A stretch of 64,000 bases of DNA, taken from contig JAWKZI010000008.1 of assembly GCA_041396045.1 (NCBI GenBank), forward strand, positions 62,001 to 126,000, read 5' to 3'. This document shows, one piece after another, positions 43,402-51,381 of the stretch. The stretch is from SHZI01 sp041396045 (lineage in GTDB: Bacteria; Pseudomonadota; Gammaproteobacteria; Steroidobacterales; GCA-2729495). The position numbers and the translations under genes were made by a program. Under the pieces are notes generated by a model. That model was not told the origin of the DNA and made no database searches. It saw only the letters and a list, made by a program, of their open reading frames with translations. Position 1 is the first letter of the stretch. Each line of letters starts with the position of its first letter.

Positions 43402-43722
43402 TTATAGCTTGGAATCGAGGAGCTTCTGCAGCTGCTCCTTGGACATCAGACCCACATGCTGGGCCTCGACCACACCACCTTTGAACAACATCAGGGTGGG
43501 AATGCTTCGAATGCCGTACTTCATGGCTGTGGTCTGGCTGGTCTCCACATCGACTTTGGCAATGTCCACGCGATCCTGATACTCGGTCGCGATCTGTTCG
43601 AGGATCGGCGCAATTGCCTTGCAGGGGCCGCACCATTCAGCCCAGAAGTCCACCAGCACTGGCCGGCTGGATTGCAAAACCTTGGTATCGAATGTGTCGT
43701 CGGCAACGTGAACTATGCTCAT
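43402..43722 (-). CDS. trxA: Thioredoxin
   Basis: 106-residue cytoplasmic dithiol reductant. The active site is in FWAEWCGPCKAIAPIL and the cis-Pro in GIRSIPTLMLFKGG. It lies 70 bases upstream of rho on the same strand and divergent from rhlB. Confidence 0.97.
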   Translation of the reverse strand: MSIVHVADDTFDTKVLQSSRPVLVDFWAEWCGPCKAIAPILEQIATEYQDRVDIAKVDVETSQTTAMKYGIRSIPTLMLFKGGVVEAQHVGLMSKEQLQKLLDSKL

Positions 43723-44148
43723 GGTCGTTAACAGGTTCCTTTTGGCGTCTGATCTTCTTTGGCGCCTGATGGTGGCTTAAGTCTGTTTATGGGGCTGAAT
43801 CTGGCTGGATTGCAGAGTGTTTCGTTGGGTTTTCCGACGGGAGGCAACCTTTGCCAAAGCCTTGGGCCGGGCCTTCCGCGAGTGGTCAAATCCGGGGCTT
43901 CAGGTGGGTCTCTTCGCGAAACCGGCGTGAAGCGCGGAGCCGGATAGGGCACAATCTGTCCAAGAAGGGCCGAAACCGGGAAGCTCTCTGGTGCTTCCTG
44001 CGCGTCGCCTCTGGCCTACGCGTCCTGTACTGGGGTCCATGTTTTGCCGCAACCCTGAAGTTGAAAAGGCGCGCGGCGGATGACCAATTTGAACCTGTCC
44101 CGCCGGCTTTTGCAAGGGGGGCGGAACCGCTTTTGACTGTAGGGTGAA
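43723..44148. other. Intergenic region between divergent trxA-rho and rhlB
   Basis: 426 bases with no credible gene. It must hold the trxA and rhlB promoters. Near the trxA end two 13-base direct repeats, TTTGGCG(T/C)CTGAT, lie at 43741-43753 and 43758-43770, i.e. a 17-base period. Nothing else was recognised. Confidence 0.6.
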
Positions 44149-45447
44149 ATGAATCGAGAACACAAGGTCGTATTTTCCGAACTGAATCTGCCGCCTGAGA
44201 TCCAGGCTGGCATCCAGGCAGCCGGCTTTCAGCAGTGCACGCCAATCCAGGCGCAGACCCTGCCCGTGGCACTACAAGGCAAGGACGTGGCCGGACAAGC
44301 CCAGACCGGCACGGGCAAGACAGCAGCATTCCTGATTGCCACGTTCAACCATCTGCTGAAGCATCCGGTACCACGCAGTAACCAGCCGGCACCGCGTGCC
44401 CTGATACTGGCGCCAACGCGTGAACTGGCGGTACAGATCCATTCGGATGCCGAGATCCTTGGCGGTTCGACCGGCTTGCGACTCGCCGTGGTCTACGGTG
44501 GCGCCGATTACGACAAACAGCGCGAACAACTTCAGGAAGGTGTTGATGTCCTGATTGGCACCCCTGGCCGGTTGATCGACTACTTCAGGCAGCACATCTA
44601 CACGCTGAGCCATACGCAGGTGCTGGTGCTCGACGAAGCGGACCGGATGTTCGACCTGGGCTTCATCAAGGACATTCGATTTCTGCTGCGCAGATTGCCG
44701 CCACCAGACAAGCGCCTGAACCTGCTGTTCTCGGCGACGCTCGGCCATCGGGTGCTCGAACTGGCCTACGAGCACATGAACAACCCCGAAACGGTGCAGA
44801 TCGAGCCTGACAAGAAGACGGTTGATCTCGTTAACCAGACCGTCTTCTTTCCGGGCAACGAGGAGAAAGGCCCGCTGCTTGTCGGTCTTCTGCGCAGCAA
44901 ACAGGCGCGCCGAACGATGGTTTTCGTCAACACCAAACGTGCAGCTGAAGACATTGCCCGACTGCTGGCCCACAACGGCCTGCCGGCTGAAGCAATCAAT
45001 GGCGATGTCCCGCAAAAGAAGCGCTTGCGCATGCTCAAGGATTTTCAGGAAGGCGTGCTGCCGGTATTGGTGGCTACCGATGTTGCTTCTCGCGGCCTGC
45101 ATGTCCCGGACGTCAGCCATGTGGTGAATTTTGATCTGCCCCAGGATGCGGCCGACTATGTACATCGGATCGGGCGTACTGCCCGGGCGGGCGCCAGTGG
45201 CATTGCGATCAGCTTTGCCTGTGAAACCTACGCATTTTCCCTGCCGGAAATCGAGGAATACCTCGGTCACCGGATTCCGGTGGCCACTGTCGATGCAAGT
45301 TTGCTCGAAGGCGTTACCAAGCCACCGTGGGCGCCACGCAAGTATCCGCCCCAGGGCGGCCGACCGGCCCGTCGCGGCGGCAGCGCCAATGGTGGCCGCA
45401 GTGCTGGTGGCCGCAGTGCCGGCGGCGGCGGTCGCCGCAGTCGTTAG
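44149..45447 (+). CDS. rhlB: ATP-dependent RNA helicase RhlB
   Basis: 432-residue DEAD-box helicase of the RNA degradosome. Motifs in order: Q-motif GFQQCTPIQAQ, motif I AQTGTGKT, PTRELA, DEAD in LVLDEADRMFDLGF, SAT, and HRIGRTARAG. The tail of about 50 residues is Gly/Arg/Ser-rich (GGRSAGGRSAGGGGRRSR), probably for RNA or RNase E contacts. Location beside trxA-rho supports RhlB over other DEAD-box paralogues. Confidence 0.94.
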   Translation: MNREHKVVFSELNLPPEIQAGIQAAGFQQCTPIQAQTLPVALQGKDVAGQAQTGTGKTAAFLIATFNHLLKHPVPRSNQPAPRALILAPTRELAVQIHSDAEILGGSTGLRLAVVYGGADYDKQREQLQEGVDVLIGTPGRLIDYFRQHIYTLSHTQVLVLDEADRMFDLGFIKDIRFLLRRLPPPDKRLNLLFSATLGHRVLELAYEHMNNPETVQIEPDKKTVDLVNQTVFFPGNEEKGPLLVGLLRSKQARRTMVFVNTKRAAEDIARLLAHNGLPAEAINGDVPQKKRLRMLKDFQEGVLPVLVATDVASRGLHVPDVSHVVNFDLPQDAADYVHRIGRTARAGASGIAISFACETYAFSLPEIEEYLGHRIPVATVDASLLEGVTKPPWAPRKYPPQGGRPARRGGSANGGRSAGGRSAGGGGRRSR

Positions 45448-45463
45448 TGGCTGCCACCGGCCA

Positions 45464-46132
45464 CTAACCCTGTAGCAACGTTCCCAGTGCCTCAATATTG
45501 AGGTGTCCGTCGACCTGCCGGACCGGATGGCAGCTATCCGGCCGGCTTATGGCCAATACCCTGCCAATCCCGGCCGCCACGGCTGCATCCAGCACGCGTT
45601 GACTGTCGTCGATGAACAGCGTTCGAGCCGGATCGAAGTCCAGGCGCTGGCGGGCGCCAGCCCAGAACACCGGCGACTCCTTCGGGGCACCGAAGTCATG
45701 CGAAGACACGAAGGTGTCGATCCACCGCCCAAGACCGGCAACTCCTTTTTTGATTTCCAGGGTATGCAAATGCGCATTGGTCACCACTGCCACAGTTTTG
45801 CCAGTGGCGCGCAGCGCCTGCAGAAACTCGCTGGCGCCTGCCAGGTAGCAAACCCGGTGACTGCTGGCACTTTTGAGTGTTCGCAAGTCCAGCGACAGTT
45901 CTGCCGACCAGTAGTCCAGGCAGTACCATTCCAGAGTGCCCTGCTTTTGGGCGAACCGGGCAAACAGATCAGCACGCACCGCTGCCGGATCGCGCCGCTG
46001 CGACCGCGCCAGGCTGCGCGGAACCAGTTCCAGCCAGAAGTAATTATCGAAAGCGAGATCGAGAATGGTGCCATCCATGTCGAGCAGGATGGTGTCGAAG
46101 TCTCGCCACGTCTGAATGGAATCCCGGTGCAT
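45464..46132 (-). CDS. yrfG: GMP/IMP nucleotidase YrfG (HAD superfamily)
   Basis: 222 residues. HAD phosphatase with motif I LLDMDGTILDLAFD, a helical cap, VTNAHLHTLEIKK as motif II and FIDDSQRVLDAAVAAG as motif III. YrfG dephosphorylates purine nucleoside monophosphates. The start at ATG 46132 gives the standard N-terminus (MHRDSIQTWRDFDTILLDMD). Divergent from cysQ, a frequent neighbour; convergent with rhlB. Confidence 0.87.
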   Translation of the reverse strand: MHRDSIQTWRDFDTILLDMDGTILDLAFDNYFWLELVPRSLARSQRRDPAAVRADLFARFAQKQGTLEWYCLDYWSAELSLDLRTLKSASSHRVCYLAGASEFLQALRATGKTVAVVTNAHLHTLEIKKGVAGLGRWIDTFVSSHDFGAPKESPVFWAGARQRLDFDPARTLFIDDSQRVLDAAVAAGIGRVLAISRPDSCHPVRQVDGHLNIEALGTLLQG

Positions 46133-46184
46133 GGGAAAATATTGTAGCGTTGCTCCGTATGCAGCGTCCTGAGACAGCCAGCGC

Positions 46185-46990
46185 GTGAGTATTCCACTGA
46201 AGGACCTGCTGCCCGGCGTTCGAGCCGTGGCACGAGCTGCCGGCGACGCGATCAACATCGTCTATGCCCGTACCGATTTCGGCGTCGAACAAAAAGCAGA
46301 CCGGTCGCCGCTGACAGCGGCTGACCGGGCGGCGCACCGTGTGATTGCGGCCGGTCTGCGGGACCTGACGCCGCAAATTCCGCTGTGGTCGGAAGAGTCT
46401 ACAGACGTAGAGTGGGCGACGCGTTGCGAGTGGCCGGAGTTCTGGCTGGTTGACCCGCTGGACGGCACCCGCGAATTCATCAAGCGCAATGGCGAATTCA
46501 CGGTGAATATTGCGCTCGTAAGAGGACACGCTGCTGTACTGGGCGTGGTACATGCGCCGGTTACTGGCCGGGACTACTACGCCAGTGAAGATGGCGGTGC
46601 GTTTCTTGCCGATGGCGATCAGACCGGGCACAGGATCTCGGTGCGGTCACCAGCGATACCACCGCTTCGGGTTGCGGGCAGTCGCTCGCACCGGGGCGCG
46701 AGCCTGGACCCGGTGATGGCCAGGCTGGGGCCACATGAGTTCATCCCTATGGGCAGTTCACTGAAGTTCTGTCTGGTAGCCGAGGCACAGCGGACTTCTA
46801 TCCCCGGCTGGGGCCAACGTCGGAGTGGGACACCGCCGCAGCGCAGGTGGTGGTTGAAGCGGCCGGCAGCGCCGTGCTGGACCTGCAGCACCAACCGCTG
46901 CGCTACAACACGCGACCGGAGGTTCTGAATCCGGATTTCTATGCCCGGGGCGATCCCGGCCGGAATTGGCGCGCGCTCTTCGGCGACTGA
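46185..46990 (+). pseudogene. cysQ: 3'(2'),5'-bisphosphate nucleotidase CysQ with one frameshift
   Basis: Inositol-monophosphatase-fold enzyme that hydrolyses 3'-phosphoadenosine 5'-phosphate from sulfate assimilation. From GTG 46185 the frame carries LWSEESTDVEW and the metal site LVDPLDGTREFIKRNGEF. Near 46784 a G is missing from a short G run (GAGGCACAG); restoring it continues as TADFYPRLGPTSEWDTAAAQ and ends in NWRALFGD at 46990, a normal CysQ C-terminus. Length after repair is about 268 residues. A sequence error is the simplest explanation. Divergent from yrfG. Confidence 0.88.
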
Positions 46991-47048
46991 TGCCGGCGAC
47001 TGGTATCCTCGGAATAATCATCCAACCTATCAGTGCGATGCCCGAACG

Positions 47049-47264
47049 ATGAGCGACAACGTCAATACCGACGGGTTCAGCAAGCTGGAACGACTGAAGG
47101 CATTGAGGGTGGCCCACCGCGATCTCGACGGGGCCATCGCCACCCTGGGGCGGCACCCGGATGTGGATCAGTTGCACGTGCGCCGGTTGAAAAAAGAAAA
47201 GCTGCGCCTCAAAGACATGATCACCCGCCTGGAAAGCGCTCTGATTCCCGATCTGAATGCCTGA
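47049..47264 (+). CDS. DUF465 (YdcH-like) small protein
   Basis: 71 residues, helical and charged, with the family pattern LRVAHRDLDGAIATLG...LKKEKLRLKDMITRLE. Small cytoplasmic protein of unknown function, probably a helical hairpin. It lies 58 bases after cysQ and before the terminator at 47726-47754. Confidence 0.8.
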   Translation: MSDNVNTDGFSKLERLKALRVAHRDLDGAIATLGRHPDVDQLHVRRLKKEKLRLKDMITRLESALIPDLNA

Positions 47265-47725
47265 GGGCCGACCGTCGGCACCCTTTACAACATCCGGCCT
47301 CCTTCCAAGCTGTTGTTCTTGAAGGTGTATTCTCGGGGCGGGCGCGTTTCGCCACCCTGCTCGCCCGCATGGAGCGTCGCGCTGCTATACATTTCCTCGA
47401 TCTTCGCTACGTTGCAGGGTCGACGCGCGGATTCCTCGCCGCTTGTACCGGCCCGATTTTCAGACGCCGGTCACACAATGCGGCCCAATTGCGATCTTCT
47501 GTCAAATCAACACGAACATCGCCATCGACTGGCACGGATGCTGCAACTGTCTTCAGCGAGGACCCACTGAAGGCTTACCTGAAACAACACAGCAGCCCAC
47601 ACCCCAAGCCCAAAACCCCAAGCCCCAAGCTAGTTTCAGAACCCCATAGGCTTTCAGAACCTCATAGAAGAAAAACAAAAACATATAAAAATAAAAAGAC
47701 GACACACCATCCAAGCCCATCCCCA

Positions 47726-47754
47726 CCGCCCCTTGCCCAGGGGCGGTTTTTTTT
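47726..47754 (+). terminator. Strong Rho-independent terminator
   Basis: CCGCCCCT (47726-47733), loop TGCCC, AGGGGCGG (47739-47746), then eight Ts (47747-47754). On the plus strand, 460 bases after the DUF465 stop. Confidence 0.93.
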
Positions 47755-47828
47755 GGGCCATCAGTTGACCCCGGCTAAGTCAGCCTGGAGCTTGAGAAAA
47801 CGTAGAGATCATGGTGTTGTTTAGCGCG

Positions 47829-47974
47829 GCGGCTGGGCGCGCGGGGGATTGGTCAGCGGGCCGTTCGCTACGGCCATCCATGGCCTTCGCTCTCTTAACT
47901 CGGACTGGCGGCGGGCTATCCTGCCCGCCTGGTCCTGCAAACCCGCCGACCAATCCCCCGCACACCCCAGCCGC
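47829..47974. repeat. Imperfect inverted-repeat (fold-back) element 1
   Basis: The arm at 47829-47860 (GCGGCTGGG ... GCGGGGGATTGGTC) is complementary, with a few mismatches, to 47942-47974. Inside are two short hairpins: GGCCATCCATGGCC near 47872-47885 and GCGGGC-TATCCT-GCCCGC near 47911-47928. The same hairpin themes (CCATGGATGG and CAGGAT when read on the minus strand) recur in element 2. Confidence 0.7.
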
Positions 47975-48011
47975 TATTCACTGTCGTCGTGCTTCCGGCT
48001 GCGAACGATGT

Positions 48012-48162
48012 GCGGCGTGTCGGGGTCGGGGAGGTCTGTGTCGGGCTCTGCGCGCCGAGCGAGCCATGGATGGCTCTTGAGCGAGGCGCGCTTGATTCGA
48101 GGGCGGACAGGATGTCCGACCGAAGGTGCCCGACACAGACCTCCCCGACCCCGACACGCCGC
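48012..48162. repeat. Perfect 35-bp inverted-repeat (fold-back) element 2
   Basis: Bases 48012-48046 are exactly the reverse complement of 48128-48162 (arm begins GCGGCGTGTCGGGGTCGGGG). The 81-base interior has hairpins AGCCAT-GG-ATGGCT (about 48061-48076) and CGGACA-GGA-TGTCCG (about 48104-48119). No transposase is adjacent. It is probably a dispersed, non-autonomous repeat. Confidence 0.85.
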
Positions 48163-48214
48163 CGCGCTGACCGTGGATAGCAACTCCGATCAGTCGCCGG
48201 GTATGCTGCCGGCA

Positions 48215-49180
48215 ATGAGCTGGCTGATTGCAGACATCGGAGGCACCAACACGCGCTGCGCGCTCGCCAGCGCGGGCGAAGCGCCGCATGCCATTGAAAC
48301 CTTCCGCAACCGCGAATTCCCGGGCCTCGACCGCCTGCTCGCAACCTATCTGGGCGCACTGCCACCTCAGCAGCGGCCCGATCAGGCTGTCATAGCGGTC
48401 GCAGCACCGATCCGTGGCGACGAGATTCGCATGGTCAATATCAACTGGACGTTCTCGGTATCAGCACTCGCCCGCACCCTGTCGCTAAAACGTGTTATCC
48501 CGCTGAACGACTTTGCAGCCCAGGCTTACGCCCTGCCGGTGCTGACGCCGGCGGACCTGCGTCAGGTGGGCGGCGGCAAAGCCGTGGATCGGGCGCCGAA
48601 GGTGGTAGTCGGACCAGGAACTGGGCTGGGCACGGCCGGACTGGTCTGCGTTAACGACCAATGGCATGCCATCACGGGTGAGGGTGGACACGTGACCATG
48701 GCGCCCAGCAATGAGCGTGAGGCGCACATTATCGCGCTGGGCCGCGAACGCTTCGGCCATTGCTCTGCCGAACGATTGATTTCCGGTGCCGGCCTGGCTT
48801 TCGTGTACGAGGCATTGGGTGGCGGCCAAAGCAGCCACCGGGCGCTGGACGGCAAGGAAATCGGGGCCAGGATCAACGCAGGTGATGCGCTCGCGATGGA
48901 AGCGCTCGACGTATTTTTCGAGTTGCTGGGCACCGTTGCCAGCAACCTCGCCCTGACCTTCGCTGCCTTTGGCGGCGTCTATATCGGTGGCGGCATCACC
49001 CCGCGCTACGTGGAACAGTTCGCCGCCTCAGGGTTTCGCCGGCGTTTCGAAGACAAGGGCCGTTACCGGGCTTTCCTGGCCGATATTCCGACGTGGGTGA
49101 TCACGGCAGACGAACCGGCGCTACGGGGCCTGGCAGCGTTTGCCGAAGGTTGCGTTGCTGCTGAAGTCCGGACGTCGTAG
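48215..49180 (+). CDS. glk: Glucokinase
   Basis: 321 residues; phosphorylates glucose with ATP in the cytoplasm. ROK/Glk features are the phosphate loop LIADIGGTNTRCALA at the N-terminus, VIPLNDFAAQAYALP, VVVGPGTGLGTAGL, GEGGHVTMAP and GGVYIGGGITPRY. ATG 48215 gives the standard start (MSWLIADIGGTN); ATG 48203 would add four residues. The long open frame upstream runs through the fold-back repeats and is not coding. Confidence 0.95.
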   Translation: MSWLIADIGGTNTRCALASAGEAPHAIETFRNREFPGLDRLLATYLGALPPQQRPDQAVIAVAAPIRGDEIRMVNINWTFSVSALARTLSLKRVIPLNDFAAQAYALPVLTPADLRQVGGGKAVDRAPKVVVGPGTGLGTAGLVCVNDQWHAITGEGGHVTMAPSNEREAHIIALGRERFGHCSAERLISGAGLAFVYEALGGGQSSHRALDGKEIGARINAGDALAMEALDVFFELLGTVASNLALTFAAFGGVYIGGGITPRYVEQFAASGFRRRFEDKGRYRAFLADIPTWVITADEPALRGLAAFAEGCVAAEVRTS

Positions 49181-49198
49181 GAGCAGCCAAAGCCGCGT

Positions 49199-49438
49199 CT
49201 ATTGCGCGGCATCGATGGCGTCGTCGAGACCGCCTTTGCGCTGACCACTCAGGTCTTCAACGGACTTCGCCTTGTCCAGTGCATTGTGCAGGGGCTCGCC
49301 AATCACATCAGAACCTGTTGCGTCGTTGACGCGGGGTGCCGGTGGATCCTGGGGCGCGCCGCAAGCTGCCAGCATCAGGATACCCACTGACATCAACGTC
49401 AGGCGCAAGGCCAGTTCCGGTCGGAGCGTCTTGCTCAT
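49199..49438 (-). CDS. Small lipoprotein
   Basis: 79 residues. The signal peptide ends in the lipobox LMLAAC with the lipidated Cys followed by GAPQDPPAPRV, so the mature part of about 53 residues is anchored to the envelope. The remainder is acidic and helical (HNALDKAKSVEDLSGQRKGG). ATG 49438 is favoured because GAGGAG is well spaced for it. Convergent with glk; function unknown. Confidence 0.8.
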   Translation of the reverse strand: MSKTLRPELALRLTLMSVGILMLAACGAPQDPPAPRVNDATGSDVIGEPLHNALDKAKSVEDLSGQRKGGLDDAIDAAQ

Positions 49439-49447
49439 CATGTCTCC

Positions 49448-49945
49448 TCACAACTCGCTCAGGAACAATCCAAATAGCCGGCACAGGCCCGGCATGTCGG
49501 CGACCAGACGATGGCCGTCCGGCACCAGTACCACGCGCGCACCACTGGCCTGACCATAGCGCGTACTACCGGTCCAGGGCAGCACATCATCTTGCCAGCC
49601 ATGCACGATCGTTACCGCACAATGCGGCGGTGGTGGCAGGGGAACATCCTCGTAACCCGGCACATAGAGTGCGGGCGCCATCAGAAACAACCCACGCGCG
49701 CCGAACTCACTCGCTGCCGCCAGTGCCACATAGCCGCCCATGCTGCTGCCTACGAGTATGGCTGGCGCAGATTGTCCACGACACCAGTCAATCAGCTTCC
49801 TGGCCCGTTCGCGCGGATCGCTGATGCCCTGGTAATCGAGGGACTCGACCGCGTGACCCGCGTCGCGCGCGACTTCCGCCAGAGCCCTGATCTTGGTGCC
49901 CCAGGGCCCACTCTCCTGTCCATGCGAAAAACAGACTGTGCTCAC
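49448..49945 (-). CDS. Alpha/beta hydrolase, YqiA/RBBP9-like
   Basis: 165 residues starting at GTG 49945. Compact alpha/beta hydrolase with oxyanion region CFSHGQESGPWG, nucleophile elbow LVGSSMGGYVALAA, Asp in VHGWQDDVLPW and catalytic His in VPDGHRLVADM. Probable esterase of unknown substrate. It lies eight bases after the alkyltransferase-like gene on the same strand. Confidence 0.83.
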   Translation of the reverse strand: MSTVCFSHGQESGPWGTKIRALAEVARDAGHAVESLDYQGISDPRERARKLIDWCRGQSAPAILVGSSMGGYVALAAASEFGARGLFLMAPALYVPGYEDVPLPPPPHCAVTIVHGWQDDVLPWTGSTRYGQASGARVVLVPDGHRLVADMPGLCRLFGLFLSEL

Positions 49946-49953
49946 GTCACTGA

Positions 49954-50352
49954 CTATCCTTGAGAACTCGCGTCCGGTCCCCAAAGCAACTCGTCTAGAT
50001 CCGGCGTCCACGACTGACCGGCCAGGTCGACACGACCGTTTTCCACGGTGACGCCCTCGGCGCGCAGTTTCCGTATCTGAGTGTGGTAGTCGGGGCTGTC
50101 TTCGGGCAAGGCGATGCGGCCACCCGCGGCCACTACACGATGCCAGGGTATACGCATGGCAGACGGTGCCTTGCCAAGTGCGGGTCCGACGCGACGGGCA
50201 CTGCGGGGCATGCCAGCCAACCGGGCGACCTCGCCATAGGTGATCACCCGACCGGGTGGAACTGCAGCCACGATGCGCCAGATGGACTGCAGCATGGCGC
50301 TGGCACCCTTCTGGTCTTTGCCTGTCTTTGCTTCGAAGTCCTGATCCGGCAT
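49954..50352 (-). CDS. Alkyltransferase-like protein (ATL), DNA alkylation damage binding
   Basis: 132 residues from ATG 50352. Related to the DNA-binding domain of O6-methylguanine methyltransferases, with PGRVITYGEVARLAGMPRSA, but the acceptor Cys of the PCHRV motif is Trp (PWHRVVAAGG). In ATL proteins this removes methyl transfer; they bind O6-alkylguanine and pass it to nucleotide excision repair. The C-terminal RAEGVTVENGRVDLA is typical. Located with an esterase gene and a quinone reductase gene on the same strand. Confidence 0.88.
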   Translation of the reverse strand: MPDQDFEAKTGKDQKGASAMLQSIWRIVAAVPPGRVITYGEVARLAGMPRSARRVGPALGKAPSAMRIPWHRVVAAGGRIALPEDSPDYHTQIRKLRAEGVTVENGRVDLAGQSWTPDLDELLWGPDASSQG

Positions 50353-50377
50353 CGCCTGCTTTCCCGGACCCGTCGCC

Positions 50378-51361
50378 TCAGGGATCCAGCAAGGTAGCGC
50401 CGGTGGTCTTTCGACTTTCAAGATCACGGTGCGCAGCGGCGGCGTCGCGCAACGGATAGCGCTGTCCGATGGAAATTCGAATGGCACCCTGCACTATTTG
50501 CTCGAACAGTTCGCCGGTGCCAGCGGCCAGATCATCCGGCGTACTGATGAAATCAAAAACCGAGGGACGCGTGAGGTGCAGGGAACCGCGCTTGGCAAGC
50601 TCCATTGGCGAGAACGGCGCTACTGGTCCGGACGCATTGCCAAAACTCACCATCGTGCCGTGGGCTCGCAAACAGTCCAGTGACTGCAGGAAGGTGTCTT
50701 TGCCGACGGAGTCGTAAACCACCGATACGCCACCATCGGACCAGTCACGAACCTTTGAGACAAAATCAGGATCATTGGCCAGTATGGTTTCCGCGCACCC
50801 GTAAGCGCGCGCCAGTTCTGCCTTGCGTGGGGTTCCCGTGACACCGATAACCCGTGCACCCAATGCCGTGGCCCATTGGCCGAGCAGCGTGCCAGTACCG
50901 CCGGCGGCAGCGTAGAGGAGCACGGTTTCGCCGGATTGCACCCGGTAGCTGCGCCGGAGCAGGTACCAGGCGGTCAGCCCCTTTAGCATGACTGATGCCG
51001 CCAGATCGTCGGTGATGCCGGCAGGCAGCTTGACGAGGCGTTGCGCCGGCCAGTTGCGCCGTTCCGCATAGGCGCCAGGCGGCAGACCAACATAGGCAAC
51101 CCAGTCGCCGACGGCGAAGCCTTCCACGTCGGCTCCTGTCAGTTCCACCATGCCCGCTGCTTCAGCGCCGATGCCGGCGGGCAAGTTCAATGGATACAAA
51201 CCGGAGCGATGGTAGGTGTCGATGAAATTGAGTCCCACGGCAGTTTGCCGGACTCTGACCTCACCGGATTCCGGTGCGGCCAGATCAACTGCCTCCCATT
51301 GCAACACCTCGGGACCCCCAAAGTGGTGAATGCGTATCGCCTGTGTCCGTTCATTTGTCAT
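50378..51361 (-). CDS. qor: NADPH:quinone oxidoreductase (zinc-independent MDR family)
   Basis: 327 residues. GroES-like N-terminal domain (IRIHHFGGPEVLQWEAVDLA, GLNFIDTYHRSGLYP) and Rossmann domain with the NADPH loop YAAAGGTGTLLGQWATALGA. No structural zinc cysteines, consistent with Qor. It reduces quinones one electron at a time in characterised members. Divergent from the ferredoxin-reductase-like gene, 20 bases apart. Confidence 0.9.
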   Translation of the reverse strand: MTNERTQAIRIHHFGGPEVLQWEAVDLAAPESGEVRVRQTAVGLNFIDTYHRSGLYPLNLPAGIGAEAAGMVELTGADVEGFAVGDWVAYVGLPPGAYAERRNWPAQRLVKLPAGITDDLAASVMLKGLTAWYLLRRSYRVQSGETVLLYAAAGGTGTLLGQWATALGARVIGVTGTPRKAELARAYGCAETILANDPDFVSKVRDWSDGGVSVVYDSVGKDTFLQSLDCLRAHGTMVSFGNASGPVAPFSPMELAKRGSLHLTRPSVFDFISTPDDLAAGTGELFEQIVQGAIRISIGQRYPLRDAAAAHRDLESRKTTGATLLDP

Positions 51362-51381
51362 GCTGACAGTATAATCACGAC

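Larger units (their letters stand above)
47265..48214. other. 950-base interval with a strong terminator and two fold-back repeats, no protein gene
   Basis: Between DUF465 and glk. Bases 47265-47725 show no convincing coding frame; 47580-47725 become C/A-rich then A-rich, ending in the terminator at 47726-47754, so an untranslated 3' region or a small RNA is possible. Bases 47829-48162 consist of two large inverted-repeat elements. The glk promoter must lie near the right end or within the repeats. Confidence 0.6.

Noticed and set aside
44272..45495. 407-codon open frame opposite rhlB
   Set aside because: Antisense shadow; no domain and no start signal.
47033..47824. 263-codon open frame overlapping DUF465 and crossing the terminator
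   Set aside because: Overlaps a real gene in another frame, runs through the T-run terminator and encodes Pro/Ser/Thr/Lys low-complexity sequence.
48012..48162. Fold-back element considered as an integron attC site or insertion sequence
   Set aside because: No integrase or transposase nearby and no paired R/L core sites recognised; kept as an unclassified repeat.
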